Part shown: positions 52,425-60,133 of the stretch, in pieces
Layout of the letters: each line of letters begins with the position of its first letter
Numbering within the stretch: position 1 is the first letter of the stretch
Origin: Oscillospiraceae bacterium
Lineage (GTDB): Bacteria > Bacillota > Clostridia > Oscillospirales > Oscillospiraceae
Assembly (NCBI GenBank): GCA_017408915.1
Contig: JAFQTS010000016.1
Coordinates: forward strand, 1 to 64,000
Length of the DNA: 64,000 nt
Direction: 5' to 3'
Notes under the pieces: model-generated
Told to the model about the DNA's origin: nothing
Seen by the model: the letters and a program-made list of their open reading frames with translations, nothing else
The model's database searches: none
Made by a program: the position numbers and the translations under genes

Positions 52425-53873
52425 TTATTCCGCGATCTTTTCCAACACAGCAACCACCAGCTCGGTGGTAACGCGGACATCCTCCAAATTGCACTTCTCA
52501 TTGGGGGTATGCACATCGATCAGAGTAGGACCAATGGCGATCATGTCCAAATGGGGGTTCTTCTGGGCGAATGCACCGCACTCGACACCGGCGTGGACAG
52601 GCTCAACCACCATGTCCTTACCGGTCAGTTCCTTATAAGCTGCGCAGGTGATGGGCACCAGCTTGGAGTTGGGGTTCACCGCCCAGCCGGGAACATGGGT
52701 ATCGTTACGCAGCGTGAAGCCGCACTGCTGAGCCAAAGCCTCACAGATATAACCAATCTGAGTAGCGTGATATGTCACGCTGCTACGGGCAAAGTCAGCA
52801 AACTCGATCTTCTCATCATCGATGGTGATCGTGCCCACGTTGGAAGAACTCTCCACAAGACCACCTACAAAGGGGCTCATGGTGTGGACGTTGTTGGGGC
52901 ACACGGTCATCAGCGTAATGAGATCGGAAGAGGTCTTGGCGCTCAGCACGCGAGTGGGAGCAGCATCCTCTACCTTCACATCAAAGCTGTACTCAGGCTC
53001 AATGTTGTCAAAGGCATCCTTGAACTCTGTCATGAAACCATCCAGTGCAGCCTTGGCCTTGTCCACATCGGCAGGCGCAACAGCAAATACCACCTTGCCG
53101 AACTTGGGGATGGCGTTGGGTGCCTGACCGCCCGCAAAGTCGGCGATCTGATAGGCAACGCCTGCCTGCTTAATGGCCGCCATAGCGGTGGCAAGGCTCA
53201 CCAGTGCGTTGGCATGACCCTTGTTGATGCCCACGCCGGAGTGACCGCCCAGCAGATTACTGAAGCTGATGGTCATGGTCTGGACACCGGCAGGAGCTGC
53301 CTCCCAGTCGGCCTTGCGGCTGAATACGAAGAAGTCACCACCGGCGCAGGAGTTGCAGATAGAGCCAATCTCTTCCCAGTCGAGGTTGACGAGATAGTCA
53401 CCCTGCAGGTATTTGGCATCCATGTTAATGGAATCCATGCCGTCTTCCTCATTGACGGTGAATATGGCGCGGATGGGGCCGTGGCGCAGGGTATCATCGC
53501 CCAGCACATAGAGGGCAATAGCGATACCGATGCCATCGTCAGCGCCGAGACTGGTACCGTCGGCGGTGAGCATCTCGCCGTCGTTGATGACCTTAATGGG
53601 ATCGGTCATGGGATCATACTCCACGCCCTCTTCGCAGACACAGACCATGTCCATGTGTGCTTGGAAGATGGTGAGGGGCTTCGATGCATATCCGGGGGTA
53701 GCGGGCTTATCGATGATGATCTGACCCAGCGCATCCTTCTCTACCTGCAAGCCGTGTTTCACAGCCCAGTCGTAGAGATACTGCGCCACCTGCTCCTCGT
53801 GATGGGAGGGGCGGGGGATCTGGGTCAAGGCCATAAATTCGGACACAACAGCGTCCAAAATCTGTTTACTCAT
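52425..53873 (-). CDS. pepD: Aminoacyl-histidine dipeptidase (PepD/M20)
   Basis: 482 residues; a cytosolic zinc dipeptidase cleaving Xaa-His (carnosine-like) and other dipeptides. Metal-site segments FQAHMDMVCVCE, TSLGADDGIGIA (Asp) and VNEEDGMDS (catalytic Glu-Glu) are all present, and the lid domain lies between about 190 and 390. VEPVHAGVECGAF provides the late His. Follows the NCS1 permease gene by 12 bp, so it may share its message. Confidence 0.93.
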   Translation of the reverse strand: MSKQILDAVVSEFMALTQIPRPSHHEEQVAQYLYDWAVKHGLQVEKDALGQIIIDKPATPGYASKPLTIFQAHMDMVCVCEEGVEYDPMTDPIKVINDGEMLTADGTSLGADDGIGIAIALYVLGDDTLRHGPIRAIFTVNEEDGMDSINMDAKYLQGDYLVNLDWEEIGSICNSCAGGDFFVFSRKADWEAAPAGVQTMTISFSNLLGGHSGVGINKGHANALVSLATAMAAIKQAGVAYQIADFAGGQAPNAIPKFGKVVFAVAPADVDKAKAALDGFMTEFKDAFDNIEPEYSFDVKVEDAAPTRVLSAKTSSDLITLMTVCPNNVHTMSPFVGGLVESSSNVGTITIDDEKIEFADFARSSVTYHATQIGYICEALAQQCGFTLRNDTHVPGWAVNPNSKLVPITCAAYKELTGKDMVVEPVHAGVECGAFAQKNPHLDMIAIGPTLIDVHTPNEKCNLEDVRVTTELVVAVLEKIAE

Positions 53874-53885
53874 AGTTCCTTCTCC

Positions 53886-55226
53886 TTACTTGGCGATGGC
53901 GGTTGCTTCCTCGATGGTCATTTCACCGGCACCTGCCAGTTTGGTGTTCTTCAGCAGGGCATAGAGGATCCAGTAGGCGATGAAGGACAGGATTACGCCG
54001 TCCAGTGCGGAGGAGAAAACGGTGATGACACCCAGCGTCTCCAGCAGAGCGAAGATACCGCCGATGAGCCAAGAGATAACGCCGATCCAGTTGACACCAC
54101 GGACGGGAGACCAATTCTCCTTCTTACCCTTGCAGCAAACGAAGTAGTCGCAGATGACAACGCCCATGACGGGAGGCACCACAGCGCCGAGGATGCTGAT
54201 ATAGGTGTTAAGGAAATCGGCAAGACCGATCACAGCCAGCACAATACCCAGCACGGCGCACAGCAGGGTGACCATGGGGCGATTCTTATCCTTCACAGAG
54301 AACATCTTGCAGGCGGCAAGACCGGTCATATAGGCGTTACCGGTGTTGGTGGTCCAAGTTGCAAGGATCAGCACCAGCATAGCAATGATGGGCAGGCCGA
54401 GGCCGGCAAACATAGCGGTCACATCGTAGTTACCGGTACCGATGGCCATAATGGCACCCACCAAAATCATCAGCAGCGCCGCAGGCATAACACCGATAAG
54501 GGTGGCCTTCACCACATCACCGCGGGACTTGGCATAACGGGTGTAGTCGGCGTTGCAGGTAGCACCCAAAGCAAACAAACCGATAACAGTGGAGATTGCC
54601 ACAGGCATAGGCATGGCATTCTCGGTGACAGCACCGACGATATTGTTCCAGCCGGCGGCATTGATGGAATGGATACCGCCGTAGGCGCACAGGAGCACCA
54701 GCAGAGGCACAGCGATGTAGTTCAGCACAGACATCCACTTCACACCGTACACGGCGGTAACACCCATAACAGCACCCCAAATGATGCAGCTGAGCCAGAA
54801 GGGGAAGTTGACATTGAATTGCAGCATCAGCGTGTTGAAGGCCAGTGCGCAAGTGGCGGTCTGGACGGCAAACCAACCGGCCTCACAGATAAAGATGATG
54901 AGGGCCATGGTGAAGTTGGAACCTGTCATACCAAAGGCGCGGGTAGAACACATCGAGGCGTTGAGGCCCGTATCAGCACCGATGATACCACCGAGGATCA
55001 TCAGCAGGCAGCACACGGCAAAGCCGATGATAGTGGCCCAGACGATGGAACCCATGGTCAGGGTACCGCCGAAGATACCGCCCACCATCAGCATGGGGAT
55101 GCAGATCATAGTGCCGACCCAAATGAAGGCGATGCTCCACCAGGAGCGCTTTTCGTTGGCTTGGATCTGGGACAGGCCCTTATCCTGCACCTTCTCTTCA
55201 ACCTGTACAGTCTTGTTTTCTTCCAT
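53886..55226 (-). CDS. NCS1-family nucleobase permease (CodB-like)
   Basis: 446 residues with twelve helices. The N-terminal NEKRSWWSIAFIWVGTMICIPMLMVG and the TCNADYTRYAKSRGD loop are typical of cytosine permease-like NCS1 transporters, which import cytosine, purines, hydantoins or allantoin with H+ or Na+. It sits between a DUF917 gene and pepD under a PucR-type regulator, which favours a nucleobase or hydantoin-like ligand. Confidence 0.9.
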   Translation of the reverse strand: MEENKTVQVEEKVQDKGLSQIQANEKRSWWSIAFIWVGTMICIPMLMVGGIFGGTLTMGSIVWATIIGFAVCCLLMILGGIIGADTGLNASMCSTRAFGMTGSNFTMALIIFICEAGWFAVQTATCALAFNTLMLQFNVNFPFWLSCIIWGAVMGVTAVYGVKWMSVLNYIAVPLLVLLCAYGGIHSINAAGWNNIVGAVTENAMPMPVAISTVIGLFALGATCNADYTRYAKSRGDVVKATLIGVMPAALLMILVGAIMAIGTGNYDVTAMFAGLGLPIIAMLVLILATWTTNTGNAYMTGLAACKMFSVKDKNRPMVTLLCAVLGIVLAVIGLADFLNTYISILGAVVPPVMGVVICDYFVCCKGKKENWSPVRGVNWIGVISWLIGGIFALLETLGVITVFSSALDGVILSFIAYWILYALLKNTKLAGAGEMTIEEATAIAK

Positions 55227-55262
55227 GTTTATTCTCCTCTCTAAATTTGTGTTAGATCATGG

Positions 55263-55314
55263 GACAAGGCCCGACGGACGGGAGCATTTCCCTCGTCCCC
55301 CGGGCCCTGTCTAT
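55263..55314 (-). other. Long hairpin between DUF917 and the NCS1 permease
   Basis: On the minus strand GACA-GGGCCCG pairs with CGGGCC-TTGTC, enclosing a second imperfect stem (GGACGAGGG with CTCCCGTCC). No T-run follows. It sits in the 136-bp gap of a likely operon, so it may adjust permease expression. No known riboswitch recognised. Confidence 0.5.
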
Positions 55315-55362
55315 ATTAGGAGTTGCGCTCTATCTCAAACTTCGCTTTTTTGGCGTTTTTTC

Positions 55363-56475
55363 TTAGTTGGGATAGCGGACGATCTTGCCGGCGTAGTCCA
55401 CGTTGGTGAAGTAAGGCTTCCAAATCTCGTTGATGTAGTCCTCACCCTGCTTCCACCAGCGCTCGTCAACCTCGATGATGCCGATGTCCACATACTGACC
55501 CTCCACGGTGTCGGCGTTGGTCAGGGGGATCTGAGCCTCGATGTCATAGAAGGAGATGATGTCGGGAGCAGTCATCACGACCTCGCCATCCTTGAACATG
55601 ACCAGGTTCTCGTTCTGCAGCAGCACCTCATAAGTGCAGCCATCCTCACCGGCGATGACAGCAGTGCCGTAATCGAAACCGCCCTTGACCTTCACATCCA
55701 CCTTGGTGATCTTACCGCGGCAGATGCCCTTGGCCTTCAGCTCGGAGTTGGCAGCCAGATAGTCGTAGAAGTTGACAGCAGGCTTTTCCTTCTTATACTT
55801 ATCCAGACACTCACCCACCATCATGGCGCGGGTGACAGTGCCGTTACCGATGGCGGCCTCGATCTGCTCCTTGGTGACCATCCAGCCGGACAGACCTGCC
55901 ATCATATCGAAAGCCACGCAGATGTTTCTGCCGATAACCTCACCCTCAGCAGCATCACGGGGATCGCCCAACTCAATGATCAAGCGGTTGTTCTTATTGT
56001 CAGCCATAGCCAGAGGAGAGGTGTCAAGGCCATTGACGTGCAGCAGCAGAGTGTCCAGAGCGGGCACAGCGCGGGCAGCACCGTCGCAGTCCACCAGAGG
56101 AATCTTGTTCATGGCGGCGATCAGCATGGGAACGAAGGTGTTGAAGCCGCCCATCTCCACAGGGATGGCGTAGCTGAGCTTGCGGCCCATCTTGGCAGCT
56201 GCATCCACCAGTGCGTTATAGGAGTTGACACCGTACATGGTGAAATCCTTGCCCTTCAGGGCAACGGGGGAGCCCATACCGGCGGTAACGGCAGCATAGG
56301 CGGTGGGATCCATCTCGGAAGTGGAGATCATCTCCAGCTCGATGTCGCCGTGAGCCTTGATATAGTTCTCCAGCATATCAATACCGCACTCGGGAGAACC
56401 GCCGCCACCGGCACCGAGAACCGTGGCACCATAGATCACATTGATGCAATCCTGCTTTGTCAATTTCTTAGCCAT
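55363..56475 (-). CDS. DUF917 protein
   Basis: 370 residues. The glycine-rich start GATVLGAGGGGSPECG and VEMGGFNTFVPMLIA with LVDCDGAARAVP mark the DUF917 family, often encoded beside hydantoinase and nucleobase-permease genes. The start resembles a phosphate- or nucleotide-binding loop. The biochemical role is not established. ATG 56475 follows GGAGGAAAAAGAC. It precedes the permease gene and is transcribed the same way. Confidence 0.88.
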   Translation of the reverse strand: MAKKLTKQDCINVIYGATVLGAGGGGSPECGIDMLENYIKAHGDIELEMISTSEMDPTAYAAVTAGMGSPVALKGKDFTMYGVNSYNALVDAAAKMGRKLSYAIPVEMGGFNTFVPMLIAAMNKIPLVDCDGAARAVPALDTLLLHVNGLDTSPLAMADNKNNRLIIELGDPRDAAEGEVIGRNICVAFDMMAGLSGWMVTKEQIEAAIGNGTVTRAMMVGECLDKYKKEKPAVNFYDYLAANSELKAKGICRGKITKVDVKVKGGFDYGTAVIAGEDGCTYEVLLQNENLVMFKDGEVVMTAPDIISFYDIEAQIPLTNADTVEGQYVDIGIIEVDERWWKQGEDYINEIWKPYFTNVDYAGKIVRYPN

Positions 56476-56583
56476 GTCTTTTTCCTCCATATTTCATAAA
56501 TTTCGTTGACAAACTCATTGTCTCTTCCACTTCAAAGTATAAAAGACGGCTATTTTTCCTGCATCGTTCCGAAAAACAAAATA

Positions 56584-56610
56584 ATCCCCCCGAACTTTGT
56601 CCGAGGGGAT
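56584..56610 (-). terminator. Terminator of the PucR gene
   Basis: ATCCCC (56584-56589) pairs with GGGGAT (56605-56610), with CG and GT inner pairs; TTATTTTGTTTTTC follows on the minus strand. Confidence 0.8.
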
Positions 56611-56652
56611 AAAGAGAAAAATACTTTTGTTACTTTTGTATAAAAGCGGCCC

Positions 56653-58251
56653 TTACGTTTTGAGAAGCCGCCCAATACCCGATGCTTGATACAGCTCCAG
56701 CGATTCCGGCATCTGATTCAGCTCACAGCTGATGGCGCTGCGCACCTTGCTGAGTCGATACTTCACCGTGTTCTTGTGGAGGAACATCAGGTTGCCCGTT
56801 TTCTGCATATTGGACTCGGCATCCAGCAGGTACACCGCCAGCGTATCCAAAAGCTCCTCACCGTCCGGCAGCTCCCGCACTTTGGCAAGGCAGCGCATTT
56901 CCCGATTGACCCGCTGCTCCCCTTCCAGTACCGTCTCGCGGCACCAGCGGGAGAAGCGGATCTCGCCCAGAGTAAACATGGCCTTCTCGGGGTAAATACG
57001 GCAGGCGGTGGAGAGGTTTTCATCGGCGAGGATATAGGCCTCCCGTGCCTGTGCGGTGTTCATAATGCCCTGACAGACGGCGCCTTGAATCTGGATGCCG
57101 TTGTGTGCCAGCTGCTGGGCGTATTCTTCCGCCAGCGCCATCTCCGTCTCGTCAAAGAGGTTGTCGTCCGTCATGGCTACGAGGTATTGGCTATAATAAT
57201 CCACGATGGCCAGCTTGTGATGCTCCTGCAAAAAGCGCTTAAGGCGCATCAGGCAGTTGAGCCGCTGGTTGCCGTCAATGGAGCGTCCGGCCATGTTGGT
57301 GGGATGGAGGATCCAAATATTATGAATGGAGGACACATCGATGTGCATCCGCTCGGCGATCTGCTTTTTCTCATCGGGACGGTCATTCAGCACGGCGCGG
57401 ACAAGGGCATCAGTGCCCTCATAATTGGTATCTTGATTCCACACATTGAGGAACATCTCGATGACCTCCACCGCCTGCTGCAAGCTCTCCCGATCCTGTG
57501 TCCCCTGCTCGTCCAATGCCAGCAGGTGGAACTCCAAGTGTTTCTTCGACAGCACAGGCAGCGTCCAGACAAACACAGGTCGATCGCATAGCATCTCCAC
57601 TGGCTCGTCGCTGAGCACCGGCAGTTCCTTTAGGGAGTCTAGAATCTGCTGATAGTCCCACTGGTTGGACACAGGCCACGCCGCCGCAGCCTTTTTCGTC
57701 AAATAGCGGTCAGCCAGCACCAGTGTGCAGCGGAGGCGGTCGCTGAGGAGGCGCAGCACCGCGTTGATGGTGCGGTTCTGCTCCGGCAGTTGGGAGATGC
57801 GCTTGACCATTTCCGAGGCGTAGTATTTCTCCTGCTTTTGGTCGATGATGACCCGCTCCACCACCTCGGTGATCACATCGCTGTAGCGGAAATCCATCCT
57901 GCCCAAAGGCATGGCGATAATGGGAAAGTCCAGTTCCTCTGCTGTGGCAAGAAGCTGCGGGGACAGTTCCTTGATATACACCCCTACATAGTACAGCACA
58001 AGCCCCGCCGCACCGAGGGAATGAATGCAGTGGAGGAGGTCACACTGGCTCTGTACATCGTCACGAATGGCAATGAGACCCGAGAGGATCAGCTCATTGC
58101 CCACCACCAAGTCATCGTTCAGCGCGGGAATGTCGGGGTATTCCATCACGGTGACAGAGGACACGGGGCGGTTGATACCTCCCGCGCCCGCCACCAGCGT
58201 AGCATCCCGCAGGGCAGGTAATTTCAAACAATCGGCAACGGTAATACTCAT
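56653..58251 (-). CDS. PucR-family transcriptional regulator
   Basis: 532 residues. The N-terminal PucR domain (about 5-125) begins TVADCLKLPALRDATLVAG; the middle is GGDEF-like; the C-terminal HTH_30 reads LMFLHKNTVKYRLSKVRSAI. Family members activate purine, allantoin, proline or GABA use in response to the substrate. The ATG at 58251 follows GAGGAGGGG. It lies upstream of DUF917-NCS1-pepD in the same direction, separated by its terminator, so it probably controls them. Confidence 0.9.
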   Translation of the reverse strand: MSITVADCLKLPALRDATLVAGAGGINRPVSSVTVMEYPDIPALNDDLVVGNELILSGLIAIRDDVQSQCDLLHCIHSLGAAGLVLYYVGVYIKELSPQLLATAEELDFPIIAMPLGRMDFRYSDVITEVVERVIIDQKQEKYYASEMVKRISQLPEQNRTINAVLRLLSDRLRCTLVLADRYLTKKAAAAWPVSNQWDYQQILDSLKELPVLSDEPVEMLCDRPVFVWTLPVLSKKHLEFHLLALDEQGTQDRESLQQAVEVIEMFLNVWNQDTNYEGTDALVRAVLNDRPDEKKQIAERMHIDVSSIHNIWILHPTNMAGRSIDGNQRLNCLMRLKRFLQEHHKLAIVDYYSQYLVAMTDDNLFDETEMALAEEYAQQLAHNGIQIQGAVCQGIMNTAQAREAYILADENLSTACRIYPEKAMFTLGEIRFSRWCRETVLEGEQRVNREMRCLAKVRELPDGEELLDTLAVYLLDAESNMQKTGNLMFLHKNTVKYRLSKVRSAISCELNQMPESLELYQASGIGRLLKT

Positions 58252-58409
58252 GGTGAACCCCTCCTCGTTTTGACAGTTTCCCCTGTATGCTTCTATTTTA
58301 CAAAACCCCGGGGCAAAATGAAACGCTTTTCTCGGAGAAATGCAATTTTGGTTCAACAGGACAACGGATGGGGTGAATTTTTGTGGGCAGGGGACAAATG
58401 GCGTACATC

Positions 58410-58448
58410 AAAACACCGCTGTCTGCCAATCGCAGATAGCGGTGTTTT
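58410..58448. terminator. Bidirectional hairpin between PucR and GntR genes
   Basis: AAAACACCGCT...AGCGGTGTTTT with a further TCTGC/GCAGA stem. It lies about 75 nt downstream, on the minus strand, of the second 37-bp promoter-like repeat, and also ends GntR readthrough. Confidence 0.8.
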
Positions 58449-58490
58449 CATCATATTCGTTGCGTGGGCTCTTTCCCATCTTGGGTGGTC

Positions 58491-58529
58491 ACTGTACCAT
58501 CTCCCACTCAAAAGCGCAAGAGCGGAAAA
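58491..58529 (-). repeat. 37-bp promoter-like repeat, copy 2
   Basis: Copy of 52151-52187 with one change (CCGCTC for CCACTC, so the small stem becomes G-T paired). Minus-strand TTGCGC (58514-58519), 17-bp spacer, TACAGT (58491-58496). It starts right at the GntR stop and points into 58484-58410, which holds no gene, so it either makes a short RNA of about 75 nt or is a stranded copy. Confidence 0.7.
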
Positions 58530-59246
58530 TCACGCCTCGTAGATCTGCTGTGCGCCGCTGATGGCTGCGGTCAAATAATCGTTTGTCCACGCTGTCGCAC
58601 CCTTGGCATCACGATCCAAAAGATAGCGATACAGCTTTTCCACGTTGGCATGGAGTGCCGCCACACCGTACTTGCGGCAGAAGCGGATCCACAGCGCCGT
58701 GCAGGGCACTTTGAACGAGGAATAGATCAGGGGCAAAATGCTGTTGCCGCCTGTGAGGGTCATGCCGTGATGGAAGGCAAAGGCCAGTTCCGCCGCTTGA
58801 GCAGGCGTGGGGGGATTCTCCTCACTGCCCAACGCCTCCACAAATTCGCCCAGCGCCTCCAACTCCTTATCGGTGGCGTTTTCAATGGCGCGGGAGATAG
58901 CCATCTGCTCCAAGCCCCAGCGCACCTCCAAAATAGAGCGAATCTCGTCCTTGGCAAGAAGGCCGCCATTATAGTGCATGAGGGCCATCAGCGTGTCCAT
59001 ATTGCCGTTGCGGCGATAGTCCGCCACATAGTTTCCCTGTCGGGGGCGCACCTCCACAAAGCCCTGCCGAGAAAGCTCGGCAATGCCGGAATTGACCACG
59101 GCGCGGCTCACATGCATCTGCTGACACAGCTCCCGCTCCGGCGGCAGTTTTGTCCCCACCGACAGCTCACCCGACAGGATCATATCCTGCAGCTGCTGGA
59201 CAAACAGATCCTTCAAACTGGGGGCATACAGGCGCTCAAATTCCAT
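58530..59246 (-). CDS. GntR/FCD-family transcriptional regulator
   Basis: 238 residues. The N-terminal winged helix (LPPERELCQQMHVSRAVVNSGI) is GntR-type and the helical C-terminal FCD domain (IRSILEVRWGLEQMAISRAIEN to the end) binds an organic-acid-like ligand. ATG 59246 follows GAGGGAGTGACCGT. TGGTNNNACCA is the known type of FadR/FCD operator, and an identical TGGTATGACCA lies downstream of this gene's promoter and of the divergent hypB promoter. So it probably represses itself and the hypB operon. Confidence 0.9.
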   Translation of the reverse strand: MEFERLYAPSLKDLFVQQLQDMILSGELSVGTKLPPERELCQQMHVSRAVVNSGIAELSRQGFVEVRPRQGNYVADYRRNGNMDTLMALMHYNGGLLAKDEIRSILEVRWGLEQMAISRAIENATDKELEALGEFVEALGSEENPPTPAQAAELAFAFHHGMTLTGGNSILPLIYSSFKVPCTALWIRFCRKYGVAALHANVEKLYRYLLDRDAKGATAWTNDYLTAAISGAQQIYEA

Positions 59247-59271
59247 ACGGTCACTCCCTCGAAAGTTGTCG

Positions 59272-59282
59272 TGGTCATACCA
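59272..59282. promoter_or_regulatory. GntR operator, copy at the gntR promoter
   Basis: TGGTCATACCA, the reverse complement of the site at 59415-59425, so the duplex sequence is identical. It lies about 15 bp downstream of the gntR -10 box. A further partial copy (ATACCAC) follows at 59285-59290. Confidence 0.75.
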
Positions 59283-59296
59283 CATACCACACAGCG

Positions 59297-59325
59297 ATTT
59301 TACCATATATACTTACCAAAAGCAA
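59297..59325 (-). promoter_or_regulatory. Promoter of the GntR regulator
   Basis: Minus-strand TTGCTT (59320-59325), 17-bp spacer, TAAAAT (59297-59302). Confidence 0.75.
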
Positions 59326-59367
59326 GGGGCATCTCCTTATATAAAATACAGAAAAAACACGAATCAA

Positions 59368-59395
59368 TTGACATTTTCCCCGATTGCGTTACAAT
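59368..59395 (+). promoter_or_regulatory. Promoter of the hypB operon
   Basis: TTGACA (59368-59373), 16-bp spacer, TACAAT (59390-59395). Confidence 0.8.
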
Positions 59396-59414
59396 ATTAA
59401 CATAGTATGATAAC

Positions 59415-59425
59415 TGGTATGACCA
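59415..59425. promoter_or_regulatory. GntR operator, copy at the hypB promoter
   Basis: TGGTATGACCA, a TGGT-N3-ACCA palindrome about 20 bp after the hypB -10 box, where binding would block transcript initiation or early elongation. TGGTATGACCAC (12 bp) is shared with the gntR copy. Confidence 0.75.
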
Positions 59426-59443
59426 CAGAAGGGAGTACAACAG

Positions 59444-60112
59444 ATGGAAAAGGTACGAATTTTAGAGATCAAAGAGAGCGTTTTCGCCAACAACGACGCC
59501 CAGGCCGAGAAGCTGCGGGGGGAACTGAAGGAAAAAGGCGTATACCTGCTCAACGTTATGTCCTCTCCCGGTTCGGGCAAGACCACGACCTTGACGCGGC
59601 TTATTGAGCAGCTGCAAGAGGAGATGAACATCGCCGTCATGGAGGCGGACATCGACTCGGACGTGGATGCCCGCACCATCGCCGCCACGGGAGCGAAGGT
59701 CATTCAGCTTCACACCGGTGGCATGTGCCACTTAGACGCCGGCATGACGCGGCAGGGCTTGGAGGGTCTTGACGCCAAGGATGCCGACCTCGTCATTTTG
59801 GAGAATGTAGGTAACCTCGTCTGCCCCGCCGAGTTCGACACAGGCGCGGTGAAGAGCATTGCCATCCTTTCCGTGCCGGAGGGACACGACAAGCCTCTCA
59901 AATACCCCTTGATGTTCCAAGTATGCAGCGCCGTCATCATAAATAAGATCGATGTCGCCCCCTATTTCGACTTCGATATGGACAAATGCACCGAGTATAT
60001 TCACATGCGCAATCCCGAGGCAAAGATTTTCCCCATCTCCGCCAAGACGGGCGAGGGTGTGGATGCCTTTGCCGCATGGCTGAGAGATGAAGTAACGAAC
60101 TGGAAGAAATAA
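59444..60112 (+). CDS. hypB: Hydrogenase nickel-incorporation GTPase HypB
   Basis: 222 residues; a SIMIBI GTPase that drives nickel insertion. Walker A is SSPGSGKTT (40-48), the nickel/zinc site is in GGMCHLD (C95, H96), then ENVGNLVCP and the G4-type INKIDV. The N-terminus lacks the CxxCGC and His-rich metal-storage stretches, so it is the short form. AGGGAGTACAACAG precedes the ATG. First gene of a four-gene rightward operon; no hydrogenase structural genes and no hypCDEF are in the window. Confidence 0.94.
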   Translation: MEKVRILEIKESVFANNDAQAEKLRGELKEKGVYLLNVMSSPGSGKTTTLTRLIEQLQEEMNIAVMEADIDSDVDARTIAATGAKVIQLHTGGMCHLDAGMTRQGLEGLDAKDADLVILENVGNLVCPAEFDTGAVKSIAILSVPEGHDKPLKYPLMFQVCSAVIINKIDVAPYFDFDMDKCTEYIHMRNPEAKIFPISAKTGEGVDAFAAWLRDEVTNWKK

Positions 60113-60133
60113 TATAAGGAGAGGAGAAACGAC

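Noticed and set aside
52509..55244. A 911-codon open frame on the plus strand opposite pepD and the NCS1 permease
   Set aside because: Antisense artefact of the GC-rich codon pattern; the minus-strand genes carry full catalytic and transport motifs.
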